Shown here piece by piece: positions 44,963 through 56,700 of a stretch of DNA of 64,000 nt. Below the pieces are notes generated by a model. It saw only the letters and a list, made by a program, of their open reading frames with translations. It did not search any database and was not told the DNA's origin. Every line of letters starts with the position of its first letter. Positions within the stretch are counted from its first letter, which is position 1. Made by a program: the position numbers and the translations under genes. Origin of the DNA: Nymphaea colorata (lineage: Eukaryota; Streptophyta; Magnoliopsida; Nymphaeales; Nymphaeaceae); NCBI RefSeq assembly GCF_008831285.2, contig NC_045139.1:23106412-23170411 (forward strand), given 5' to 3'.

Positions 44963-46618
44963 CTACGAACCTTGATCACCAACCTCAAAACGAAAAACGC
45001 CTTTAGTAGGAGAAATCTTCAAGAACACATGATCACCAACCTCAAAAGCCAACTCTCTACGTCGAATGTTGGCATAACTTTTCTGTCTACTATGAGCAGT
45101 CAACAACTTTTTCCTTATCAAATGCACTTGGTCGGTGTAGTGTTGCAATACTAAATGGTTTTCGATCTTGTCATCACCCAAATCGGTCCAACAAGCTGGC
45201 GATCTGCACGGCCTTCCATACAAAGCCTCGAAAGGTGTCATCCCAATACTAGAGTGGTAACTGTTATTATATGCAAATTCTGTCAGTTTCACATGTTTGT
45301 CCCATTCTCCTTTCCACTCTAAGACACATGCACGCAACATGTCCTCTAAGGTCTGAATGGTCCTCTCAGATTGCCCATCAGTTTGGGGGTGGAATGCTGT
45401 GCTCAGCTTAAGCTTGGTACCTAATGCCCTTTGCAATTGCCCCCAAAACCTAGAGGTAAAATATGGATCTCGATCCGAAATGATAGACTTTGGCACTCCA
45501 TGCAATCTCACTATCTCACCAATATATAACTCTGCGAGACTTTCCAAGGATTGACTGATTCTTATTGGCAGAAAATGAGCAGACTTCGTAAGTCGATCAA
45601 CAATTACCCATATGGCATCATGTTGTCTCCTGGTGTGAGGCAAACCAACCACAAAATCCATCGTAATGTCTTCCCACTTCCACACTGGGATATCAATTCT
45701 CTGCAACATGCCTCCTGGCCGTTGATGCTCTGCTTTGATCCGCTGACAAACTAAGCACTGTGCTACATATTCTGCAATTTCACGCTTTATTCCAGGCCAC
45801 CAAAAATTTCTTCTTATATCCTGAAACATCTTTGCACTGTCAGGGTGTATAGAAAACTTAAATTTATGAGCTTCGTCAAGCAACGGTCGCTTCACCCCTT
45901 CATCTCTAGGGACCCATAATCTGTGTCGAAACCGCAATGAACCATCTTCATCTTGATGCCAAAGAGCATCTACCTTCTTACATTCTTCCACGTTTTTAGT
46001 AAAATCAGGATCTTCCTTTTGCTTCAATACAAGCTCTTCCATCAAAGGATATCGTATCACGTCACTCATCGTTGCTTTGTTCTCATCACAAAGATAAGGC
46101 TGCCACACTATCACCTCTTGCAACAAATTCCAAGAACGAGCCAACATACCGCACATTGTTGTCTTAGCATGTCTGCTCAAAGCATCAGCCACCACATCCA
46201 CCTTGCCTGAATGATATAATATCACGAAATCATAATCCTTTAAGTATTCAATCCATCTTCTTTGTCTCAGATTTAGATCTTTTTGGGAAAATATGTACTT
46301 CAATGACTTGTGATCTGTAAACACCTCAAATGTTGCCCCATAGAGATAGTGTCTCAACATCTTTAATGCGAACACAACCGCTCCCAACTCCAAATCATGA
46401 GTGGGATAGTGTTGCTCATGTGCCTTCAACTGTCTTGATGCATAAGCCACTACACGGCCATGTTGCATCAATACACAACCATAACCAATTCCTGATGCAT
46501 CTGTGTACAGTACAAAACCAGAATGACCTGATGGAAGCGTCAAAATAGGGACAGTAGTAAGCTTGTTCTTCAGAGTTTGAAAACTCTTCTCACACTCTTC
46601 ATTCCAAACAAACTTCAC
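44963..46618 (-). pseudogene. gypsy RNase H and integrase, 551-codon open segment
   Basis: The longest open segment in the window. RNase H: YTDASGIGYG, LELGAVVFALKMLRHYLYG, FTDHKSLKYIF and VADALSRH, with the usual Asp/Glu residues. Integrase: an HHCC domain ending CLVCQRIKAEHQRPGG, then DDE core residues in MDFVVGLP, ISDRDPYF and GQSERTIQTLED, all intact. The GPY/F-region text FEVGDHVFLKISPTKG is followed by a local repeat of FEVGD, and a TAG stop. The start is only a reading-frame start after a TGA at 46619-46621; in the live element it was continuous with RT. Confidence 0.95.
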
Positions 46619-46621
46619 TCA

Positions 46622-48070
46622 TTTTCTTAATAGCTTAGTCATGGGCGTAGCTATTTTCGAAAAGTCTCGTATGAACCTGCGATAGTATCATGCCAAACCC
46701 AAAAAACTTATAACCTCAGTTACACTGCAAGACGTCCTCCAGTTCTGTACAACCGATGCCTTAGCCGGATCTACGGAAACTCTATCCTTCAAGATTACGT
46801 GGCCAAGAAAGTTCACCTTCTCTAGCCAAAATTCACATTTTGAGTATTTAGCATAAAGTTTATGCTTGCACAAAAGACCCAATGCAATTCTCAAGTGGTC
46901 TTTATGCTCAGTCTCACTCTCTGAGTACACCAAGATATCATAAACAAAAACAATAACAAATCGATCTAGGTAGTCTTGAAAAACTCAATTCATGAGGTCC
47001 ATAAACGCTGTAGGAGCATTGGTCAATCCAAAAGGCATGACCTTGAATTCATAGTGCTCATATCTAGTTCGAAAAGCAGTCTTAGCAACATTTTCCTCCC
47101 GTATCAAGAGTTGATGATAACTTGTCCTCAGATCAATCTTGGAGAATACCCTAGCATTCTTGAGTTGATCAAACAAGTCTTCAATTCTTGGAAGCGGATA
47201 CTTATTCTTGATAGTGACTTGATTCAACATGCGGTAATCTATGCACAAACGCATTGTTCCATCCTTCTTCTTAACAAACAACACAGGTGCTCCCCAAGGT
47301 GACACAGTAGGTCGGATGAAGCCCTTGTCTAAGAGCTCTTGCAGTTGCTTCTTCAATTCTTCTAACTCTGCTGGTAACATACGGTAGGGTGCCTTAGAAA
47401 TGGGAGCTGTCCCTGGTGACAACTCTATCTTGAATTCCACTTCTCGTGTTGGAGGCAAACTTGATAGTTCCTTAAGGAACACATCGGGGTACTCACTCAC
47501 AATGGCCACTTCCTGTAACCTCACCGATTCAGTCTTATTGGTCAACACATTGACCAAGAAAGCAACACTTCCATTTTCTATCAACCGTTTAGCTTTCACT
47601 GCAAACACCATTATCTTGTTAGTTCGACTAGCTTTACGAGCATGGAATTCCACAGGTTGCATCTCATCAGTCAACAACTGTATCTGCTTCTTCCTGCAAT
47701 CTATATTAGCATAATGCGCATATAACCATTCAATGCCCAAAATGACATCAAATTCGCTGAGACTCATGATCACCAACTGTGCAGGTAAGTGACGTTGATG
47801 GATCTCCACATCCACATTAGGAAGATACTCACGACACGATTCTTGAGCATGCATAGGACTAACAACTTTTAAAACATCTATTGAAGTAGCAAATCGACTA
47901 GATATAAAGGAATGAGTCGCCCCTACTTCAAACAATACTCTAGCAATATAAGAACCAACGAGTAAAGTACCTTCAACAAGGTCGTGTGCCTGAAGCTCCT
48001 CCACAGTAGTAGCATAGACACGTCCAGTCGTCTGTCGTGCGCTAGAAGGACTGGCCTCAGGTTTCTTCAA
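46622..48070 (-). pseudogene. gypsy protease and reverse transcriptase with lost active sites
   Basis: Protease: the text [15 protein letters not shown] (near 47920-47960) should carry D-S/T-G; Asp is Glu and Ser is Val here. [22 protein letters not shown], then [19 protein letters not shown] and [12 protein letters not shown] and [17 protein letters not shown] are intact. A TGA at 46982-46984 then interrupts, and the catalytic box reads FVYDILVY, with Tyr (46940-46942) in place of the first catalytic Asp of the DD pair. A further stop lies at 46685-46687 (GLA-stop-YYRRF). The protease cleaves the polyprotein and RT makes cDNA; both are predicted dead. Confidence 0.93.
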
Positions 48071-48073
48071 CTA

Positions 48074-49254
48074 TCTTTCTTTCTTTAAGGGGCAGTTTTT
48101 GATGAAGTGCCTCATCCTTCCACAGTGTAAGCAAGCTCCGATCTTCCGATAGCACGGCTTCCCGCGGTGCACACAAGAACAAGTAGGGCACCTCTGAGAA
48201 GTCGGAGTGGCCACTGACCCCTGTGTGGCCTCACTCCGGGTTGGCTGGTTCCGTCTGAAAGTTCGGTTATCCCGCCTCTCATAAGGCCTTGTCCTGCCTG
48301 CAAAGTGTTGGCGTTTGACCTGCGTTCGCCCGCTGTGTGAGTGCTGGCCTGCCTTCTTATGGTGATCCTTCTATGTCCTTGCCCAATCTTCTTCTATGCA
48401 TCTTGCCATGGTGACCGCCTCGTCCAAGTCACGAGTTATGCCCGTCAAAACTTTGCTTCGCAGTCCATCCCGCAGACTGCGCACAAACTTGCCTGCTTTG
48501 GCCCCATTTGTAGTGTAGAGGTGTGGGCAATACACCTCCAAGTGTCGATATCTTGTAATATATTCCTCCAAGCTCATTTGATTTTGCTCCAGATCAAGAA
48601 ACTCTTGCATTTTCTTGTCCCTAGCTTGCACTAGAAAGTAAGTGTGGAAGAAGGAATCTCTAAACTGTAAACTGTTTCCAGGAGATTGACAGTTGGCCCG
48701 CATACCGGACCTCACGAATTAATTGCCACCAGTCCATGGCATCACCTTTTAGCAGGTAAGTGCCATAGTTCACTTTGTCTTCCTCTGGCATCTTCAGAAG
48801 CACAAAGATGCGTTCAACTTCCTCAATCCATTGCTTTGCCTTATCGTGACTGCACCCTCCTGAAAAGATAGGCGGTTGCATCGCCATGAACTGTTGAAAC
48901 GACAGCGCTGATGTCTTCTCCTGAAGTGGCGCAGTGGTGTCTCCTGAAGGAGATGCATTACTCCTCTGGTTACTGTACAATGGAGGTCAGTGTTTGCAAT
49001 GTGGTCAACAAAATACTGGTGCTCTGACGTACTGTCTGCCTTGGTGGGGTTTGAGCACCCCCACCCAGTTGGGCATACTGGTGCTCTGACGTACTGTCAT
49101 CACGTGGGGTACACGCATCGGAATGGGCCGGACTTGGCTCTCTTTGTGCCTCTGCAGATGGCCCAGCTCGCTTCTTACACTTACGATGATATTCCATCTG
49201 TACAAACAAGAACTTTATTCTCAAATCCAGTCTATGACTAATCTCACCAATCAA
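48074..49254 (-). pseudogene. gypsy gag with two CCHC-type zinc knuckles
   Basis: PPIFSGGCSHDKAKQWIEEV begins the retrotransposon gag domain at about 48890. A frameshift near 48665 leads to the segment DKKMQEFLDLEQNQMSLEEY and SLRDGLRSKVLTGI, ending at a TAG near 48368. Two zinc knuckles follow: CPTCSCVHRGKPC (C-X2-C-X3-H-X4-C) and CLHCGRMRHFIKNC (C-X2-C-X4-H-X4-C), at about 48112-48205, both intact. Another TAG (48071-48073) separates gag from pol. The N-terminal region (48970-49254) contains a 62-base tandem duplication. Gag builds the particle and binds RNA. Confidence 0.9.
49013..49098. repeat. 62-base tandem duplication in gag
   Basis: The word ATACTGGTGCTCTGACGTAC occurs at 49013 and 49075, each continuing TGTC. 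The 62-base offset is not a multiple of three, so it shifts the gag frame. It could be a lesion or a variant of the family. Confidence 0.85.
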
Positions 49255-49416
49255 ATCACAACGTGTATTGGCACGAAGTTCAAAACATAGATCACATTAC
49301 GTACTTATACGTGAAAAATCAAAACTACAATAACAATATAATCAAATAAATGCATACCTGAGCAACACGGCTTCACAGATAGGCTTGAACTCACATCCAT
49401 AGTGGGGTTTGCCATA

Positions 49417-49428
49417 GCTCTTATACCA
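49417..49428 (-). promoter_or_regulatory. Primer-binding site, initiator-tRNA(Met) type with one mismatch
   Basis: TGGTATAAGAGC on the minus strand, four bases from the TGTGACA end of the 5' LTR. The usual site is TGGTATCAGAGC; here C is A at position 7. It primes minus-strand cDNA. Confidence 0.85.
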
Positions 49429-49432
49429 AAAC

Positions 49433-52400
49433 TGTCACACCCCAACCTTTTGACACTCAAACATTTTTTTTTCTTTTTTTTTTAAACATCAAGCATCGAG
49501 GTGCGACTACACAACAATTTAAAAAAAACGGGAGCTATGTCATTCAAAACAATGGGGCAACTTTTCATTTGTATAACAATTTCAATTCATACAAAATTAC
49601 ATTTATGTGCATGTTTATGTGCATGACAAAATGCCCCAAATCACATAATTGATGCCTAACAAAAACAAGGCATCAATGTAACCAAAACACGACGCGCCGA
49701 CACTACAAATGACCCAAAACCTCCCCAGTAGGACGTGAGTGAAGCCATCTGTTCAACATGCTGCCCCGGGTCTGCCAAAACCTGAAAAAGGAAACAACTG
49801 ATGGCTTAGCCTTCGCAGTATGGCAACAAGCCAGGAAAAGTCCAAACCCTCTTAGGTAGGACTCAATTATACGAGCAAACATAAGAACAATCTATCATCA
49901 TGTCGTGTTAGGGCACGCCATGCAAAGGCCACCCAATGGCCACAGTAACACAATTTCAATCACATGCAAGGCATGCTTAAACATGTCACTTGCATTCATA
50001 AGCACAACAATCACATGCTCATCAATCTCATACTTCTCATTCACATACATTTCATTTTCATTAATATCAGTGAATTGACAGTTCCTATGGGTGCAAACAC
50101 AGGCACGTGCACACCGCGGGCGGCCCACAGCCGAGAAACAACCCCCGTGATGGCCCATAACAGTATAGATCCATCCATCCGCTGCAGCAAGGAGAGATAC
50201 TCAGCCTTCTCTAGGACACCTAGGTTGGGAAGGCGGGAGCCTACGCTCCAAGCACATCACACAACAGTACCCTGGGGCCTTGCACCACCTGCGTTCCGAA
50301 CAGGCGAAACCAGTGGCAAAAGCGGGACAACTCCTAAACACATAGCCACATCCCACTGACCTCTCATCTCTTATTCTTTCATTCTTATACTTATACATGC
50401 ACAAACACAAATAACTGGCTAGCTCATGAGGTTGATTCACTTCACGAGTGAACCCACACCTCCAATTGCCTCCACACGAGGGTTACACATAACAACAACA
50501 GTTTTGGCTAGCCGTCATAACAATATGGGTACAACTACCCTCTGTTCAATCATTTGCATCATTGCCTGCGGCAATGTGTATTCAACAAACACAACATTCA
50601 CATTCATTATCACAATAATCACATCTTTGAAAACTTAGCCAAACCACATAGAGTAGTCTTGATCTGTAATGGGCTCGTAGTTGTCCTATGCAGTTATCAA
50701 TGTAAGATGTTTTCTAATGCACAATTGGGGTCGAGAAGACACACGACTCGATACCCCACCTCGTCTGTCCTAAGTAGTTATCAATTCTAGCATGCACATG
50801 CAAATGCGTGATATTTCAAAACAGACTTCTAATAGCTTTTCAAAACACATCATATTAGATATCAAACCATTTGCATGCGTACACACATTCATTCACCAAA
50901 CAATCGATCAATCAATCACATCACAATCCTAGGATCCCACGATCCTAGGAACACACATTCACACATTCACACATTGCCCCAGGCAAGGATTTGCCTAGAA
51001 TGCTGCCATACCTGACACGCATCCAGAAAACTCTTCAAAATGCCTCGAGCTTCGAATTTGGTCGCTCAAGGTCGACGGGACGTGCCCAGTGTACCTGCAG
51101 ACAAAGAAAAAGGTAAGATCTCTACTAGTTAGTTTATCAATCCAAACCAAGCTAAAACAAAATCATTGAGGTACATATCATCGCCTCAAGAGGGTGTCGA
51201 CGGGTAGTGTCGACCTACAAGCCCTCCAATAGGCCTCCTCCTAACTTCTTGACTTAGTCACGAGACCCCAAAACTCAATGTTTTGCTCAGTCCATCCTTA
51301 ACACATTCTTAAATGCTTTCTGTAGTCTAGACGTCAACCTCATTGTCACATCCAGCTTACATAAACTTTTCCCAAATAACTTTAGGATACGCTTGCTCGC
51401 AAAAGCATGAGCCACGTGCTCAAAAAGACGGTTCTAAATCTTCCCCACAACATCACAATCTCTACCATGCTTCCCTGTTGCTTCGAAAATCAACACCCCA
51501 AGCTTAAAAGATCAATCTATATAAATCATCGCTTCTCCAACATAATCCTAAACTTTCTCCAAAAAGCACAATCGCTAACATGCGTCCCCAAAACACCAAT
51601 TCTAAATTCTAGCGTGCTTCAACAATAATTATACATGCTCTAAAGGAAAATATACAATAAAATAGGCTCAATTACGCCTTGCTCACCCCAAATCAAAAAT
51701 CTAGACTGCTGCAATCCTCTCGGCGGCCACCCCACGAGTTCAAAAGGCCCCCAAACGGCTGGAATCCCTCAATGCCGCCACCACCAATGCATTCACCTCA
51801 TTGCTATGAGGGGAAAGATGCGTCTCCAAGCTGCAAATCGATCAAAAACCCATGATAAAGTCAAAATCAGTGAAAAGGGGCCTCAAGAGAGGGGTCTGCC
51901 ATACAAAAAAAAAAACCTACGATAGATGCTAGGTAGGCTGAAAATGAGAGGGAGAAAGGGTTCGGTCAAAACGGGGAAAGAAGGCAGTGAAGGTGAGAGC
52001 GCGTGAGAGAAGAGAGAGAGGGCAGGTGCTGACAGAGGGAAGCAGGCAGAGAAGAGAGAGCACAAGAGAGGCGAGAGGGTGCCAAGAGGGAAAGCGAGAG
52101 AGGGGGAAAATGGGGGAGATGGCGAGGAGGAGACAGAAGGGACGGGGAAGGAGCTCGAGCAGAGAAGGAGAGGAAAGGGGGATCGTGCAAGCAGAGGGAG
52201 GGCACTGGCGGAGAGGAGAGGAAGCTGCACAGGAGGGATAGGGAGGGGAGAGGCAAATAGAGAGGGCGAGAGAAAGAGCTTACCCACGAGCTGCCGCCGT
52301 CGCCGCCGACATCCTCGTCGCCGCTGCACCACCTCCGTCTTCTTCTTCTTCTCTACGCTGGCACGGGAGACCTCCAGGAGATAGACGAGGGAGAAGGAAA

Positions 52401-52501
52401 AACAAGGGAGAAGAGGGCGGTGTCGGGCTCCTGTCGCACGAGGAGTCCGGGTCCGGGTCTGGACCCTGACCCGATCCGTCCTGCAAGAGCCGAGCATTAC
52501 A
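49433..52501 (-). repeat. 5' LTR, about 3.07 kb
   Basis: It starts TGTAATGCTCGG at 52501 and ends TGTGACA at 49433, with the primer site immediately beyond. At 3.07 kb it is long for a plant LTR. The first 600 bases are CT-rich on the minus strand (purine-rich on plus, 51950-52270), the remainder is CA-rich on plus. The same family recurs in opposite orientation at 58850-61157. Open frames inside it, such as the 204-codon frame at 51883-52497, are compositional artefacts. Confidence 0.92.
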
Positions 52502-55500
52502 ATAGGTCACTTCAAGTTTTTTTGATGAGGCATTTGATGGCCTTGTGTTTTGATTCCAAAAGTATAATTATAAAAGTAAAATTGATCCTCAAATCGGAAC
52601 TGGAATGAAAATTATAGTTATAATTGTCTTGTTAGTATGAAATTTTGATTCTAGAATTGAAAATGAATGTTTGATAAAGCGTGATTTAAAATCTTAGAAT
52701 TCATGGATCAAAACCTTCATGACTTGTCCTATAGAGAAATAAAAAAAAAAGATCAAAATTTTGGAATCATAATTTCACCCACAGGGTGGAATCACAAATT
52801 AAAAATGGACCGATAATTCCAAAATCATAATTTTTTGTTCGATAGTGTAATTTTCATTTCAAACAAATTACAATTTTTAATTCTACAACTCCAGGACCTC
52901 ATCAAATGCCTCCTGAAAGATTTGGGTACATTATTGGAGTTTCATTGAAGATTTTATTTTACGTGCAAAAAGGACAAAATTACCCCTAGGCATGGAAGAA
53001 GATTTTGAGCAACCTCATAAACGATTCATGGGATTTGCATGTGGTCTCATCGGAGATTGACTTGTGCTTTGTTTGAGTCCCATAATATCGACATATTTTT
53101 TGCATTAATATAAGTTATACAAATTAAAATCATTTATTTGGATGTGGTTCACGGATTATCCCATTCTGTGTGGATTCAACCCGTACTCACCATTACCTGG
53201 GAGTTCAGTTTTTATTATTGGTTGGTCGGATTTCTCTTTGGATTTCGTAAAAAGAAAAAAAAACATCATTTTAAAAAGCATCACGACAGGAACCACCAAT
53301 TTTCATAATCCTAAATTCTTTAATTACTAACTCGGCAGGACTTGCTAGACCTCTCATATTTAAAGTTGTTAGACTTTGATCTCCAGTAACTGAGTCGATC
53401 AAAATGATAGAAATCCTTCCTACATGACACCTTCAGGGTTCAATAACAAAATTTCTACAAAATAAACACAAACAATAATTTAGTTCATAGTCAGAATTGA
53501 GTTGAATCCGTAATGGACTTAGTAGCATCAGGATATGTGGCACCCTCTAAGACTCGTAACATTTGAGGTATTTCAATCGATGGCATGCTTCATACTTCAG
53601 ATATTTCGTTTTGAAGATATACCATTTATTGTTGATTAATTGGCACAAAAAAATGCTTTGACCACTCCCAGAAGCTCCAAAAAAAAAAGACAATTTCTTA
53701 GCATATATATATATAATATATTCAGTTGTATTGTTCATTTTAGAATCGCTTTCTTTATTAAAAAATAAGAAAATCAATCAATCTATTTATATGTCGACTC
53801 TACACGTGTCATATGTATCGGCCAACACAGGCTTAATTGGTGTGTTCGGGCCCCTTTGGGGATGCCGACAGGTTGGACTTATGCTAGATACTCAATTGAA
53901 TTATTTCAAAGAAGTAAAATATAAAATAAATTAACATCCTATTTGGCATCGAAATGGCCCCCGAGATAAAACATGATATCTGATTGGGTTTAGATTGGAT
54001 TCCGTATTAAATAATTATCTATTGAGGTTCAGGTTCAAATTCGAAGCTAGTCTTAAAATAAATAATTTATATTCAATAACTATGCATTTTGAAGTGAGTT
54101 TTTTATATTCAGATTTGGCTGTGCATCTAAAAAATCAAATGGAGATTTAGCTGTAAACCTAAAAGTCACATTTAGATCAAATTCAGATTTTGATATATGA
54201 GACATCAGTTTCTTCATTTGCATTTAAAATTGAATTTGAAATTTAATATATAAACACATAATATAATAAATTGGGTCATTGATCGATTGCTCGCATTTCG
54301 AGACCTTTTTTTTCATCTAGAAGAGAGGTGCAACCTATTCGGCCCCATTAACTGTCTGCATGATCTAAATAAGTGACATAGAAACCACCAAATTAGAATA
54401 AGAAAATAAGCAACTATTATTTCTCACGGGCTGCATTCCCTGATATGGATTTGTACTCATTTAAGTGAGCAAATCGATATATGAATCTGAAGCCCGATAA
54501 AAATTCGGTTCATTTATACTTAAATCAAGTTCACATCCTACCTTGTTGATTCCAAAATCAGTTTCAATATTTCAAGTCCAGATCAGAATCTAAATGATAT
54601 TAAGAAAGATTTGATTGAGTAGAACCTGGTAAATGGTAGATGAATCCAAACCAGTGTTAGAATTATCTGAATCAGATGATTGTACTACTCATGTTTCAAC
54701 TTTGCTACCATTTTATTATTGTTTACATTTCTACAGTCATCACCACCTTTTACCTTTTGAGTGAGATGAATATTTCATCTCATTGGACCCGAAATCCACC
54801 CCTTGTCCTCACCTCCAGGGTCCAGGGTTGTGTTAATGACTGGTGTCGGATCCATCTGCACCTCAACTAGAAGTGCATAGTTGCTTACCTTATTAGCACA
54901 AATATATAGCACCCAAAGAAATTGAACTAAAAACCCAATGTTTCACTAGTGTTAGCTTGACCAGATATACTATACCTCTTGGAGTGTTATTGCCACCAAT
55001 TATTATCTTTATAATTGCTGCCATTGTAGACCCACTTCAAGACCATGTCGTTTATCTCAAACCAGGGGCTGAGCGAGGATTTTCTTCATGAGAGGTGGTG
55101 AATTATACTTTCAAAATTTTAACAGGATCTGAAAAATATTTTTCCAAAATTTTTATATAGGACAACTGAAATTCTTAAAAATTTAAGATGGGGTGCCGCA
55201 TCAAGGGGAAGATGCAATCCCTCAACAAATACCAAAGCAGCCTTGGACTATAAGGCCGATGTGGTTTCAACTTTTCAAAATTGTGTACGGTAAAGTTTCA
55301 ACTTTTTCAACGCTATATACAACTTTTTCAACGCTATATACAGAGTGTACCATAAGACCACATAAGTCCGAAAAAAGTTTTGGATCTTGAAATTTTTTAG
55401 TGGACCCTAAAAGTGTGGAAAGAAAGGTGGTTTGGCATCTATCAAACCACCAACCATAAGATCACTGAAGAACGTGCACGTTTGTTTACACTCTTCCTTC

Positions 55501-56377
55501 ACATAAATGGTTGGACTATGAAGGATACTTTTATCTTCATTATGAGTACTAAGGAGCAACCGTTCCAAACATGGGCTTGCCATCTTCTTACGACAGAACA
55601 AGGAAAACATCTTCCAGCATGAGTTGTTGCTGCAGCAGTGGTGCTTATCCCTTTGATTTAAGAAATGGTTGATTTAAGAAGAGATGAAACATCATCGTCG
55701 ATTTAACCAGACCACCTTACGATTTTACATTTTATACTTTTTCTAATAGTTTTTTTCTTTATGATGTTGACTGCTTGCTATGTCTGTAAAGATAAAAGGC
55801 AAGAAAAAAAGAGATGTGATTTCCTGGAAATTGTCATTAAAATTGAGCTTACAAGACTTTTTTTTAAGAAATTACCTTCCACATTAAAACGAAAATTAAT
55901 TTTATATATACTATATACTTCGATAGTTATAATAAACGAAGCGTGATCTTTGAATTATAAGAAGTTGTTTATAATTTCACCAATGTCAGACTCCAATTAG
56001 AATTGAGTACACGATTATCACCTCCAGCTTTAGCCTTTAGGCAAAATTGCAGACACACTTTACAGTTTAGAAAATTGCTTGATGCGATTTTTTCAGATTA
56101 TAGAAAGAGGAAACTGCATGACAATCAAACGAGGCTGTTTGAGGTCACCTTGCCTTAGGTTATTCGGCCCTGGGCAGACAGTATGAAACTGATTGTTTTC
56201 CTTTTGGGCGCCATACTACCAGCGAACTCTCGCCTAAAAGCTTTTCGCCCACCTATACCAGAATTTCTAAAATATGTTCAAGAAATATAAGAAAGCAATT
56301 TTTTAGTTGTCATCTATTATTAAATATGGGTGTTTACATACGTCTTATATTGTTCTCCTTTAAATATGGGTGTTTAC
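52502..56377. other. AT-rich stretch with old repeats
   Basis: No gene was recognised. At 55288-55340 a CAACTTTTTCAACGCTATATA word occurs twice in tandem. At 55060-55110 GGGGCTGAGCGAGGATTTTC resembles the start of a common plant non-autonomous repeat (GGGGC(G/T)GAGCCAGGATTT). At 56320-56379 the 20-base word TTAAATATGGGTGTTTACAT occurs twice, 40 bases apart, exactly at the left edge of copy C. Small frames at 53142, 54676, 55193 and 55413 have no domain. Confidence 0.5.
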
Positions 56378-56700
56378 ATGACATCAAGATCCAAAACAAG
56401 GCCAGACATGAGATAATTATAAAAGCATGAAAGCATAAACATAGAGATGCTAGGGCTTTTTTAACGATATACAACGTTAGTGGGAGTAGCACAGAAACAT
56501 GGAACAAGTGATGACGAAACATATTCACAGAAATTTTGAGTTGGACATATCTGAATTGGACAAACATTTGTGGAGTTGGAAGTACCTCTAAAGATTCCAC
56601 GTTATCATTAGGATGGGGTCCACAAAATCGTGTAACCTCGAGAGGTTGGCACTTGAACGCAATGGATTCCTTGTAGTCTGAGCAATTCAAACAAATGCAA
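56378..56700 (-). pseudogene. LRR-VIII receptor-like kinase exon fragment, copy C
   Basis: The minus strand reads DYKESIAFKCQPLEVTRFCG and then PHPNDNVES, after which a single-base loss shifts the frame (LEVLPTPQMFVQF...). The remaining exon text is readable in the original frame as in copy B. The exon is cut at its left (3') end by the copy C boundary near 56378. No other kinase sequence is present. Confidence 0.82.

Larger units (their letters stand above)
44248..52501 (-). mobile_element. Ty3/gypsy chromovirus-like retrotransposon, 3' LTR truncated
   Basis: Read on the minus strand: 5' LTR (52501 to 49433), primer site, gag with two zinc knuckles, protease, RT, RNase H, integrase and a chromodomain-like C terminus, polypurine tract, then the first 330 bases of the 3' LTR. 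The RT-RNase H-integrase order and the chromodomain-like tail point to the Tekay/Del type of chromovirus. The aligned LTR parts differ at about 16 positions in about 320 bases plus one 10-base indel (counted by eye), so insertion is fairly old. Protease and RT active sites are mutated and several stops are present, so it is not autonomous. A right-hand target duplication cannot be tested because the left end is lost. Confidence 0.95.

Noticed and set aside
49898-50638. Several open frames on both strands
   Set aside because: They are inside the LTR and their mirror images occur in the inverted LTR at 59.5-60.6 kb without frame conservation.
51883-52497. 204-codon minus-strand frame rich in Ser, Leu and Pro
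   Set aside because: It lies wholly within the CT-rich part of the gypsy LTR; all frames of such a tract tend to be open.
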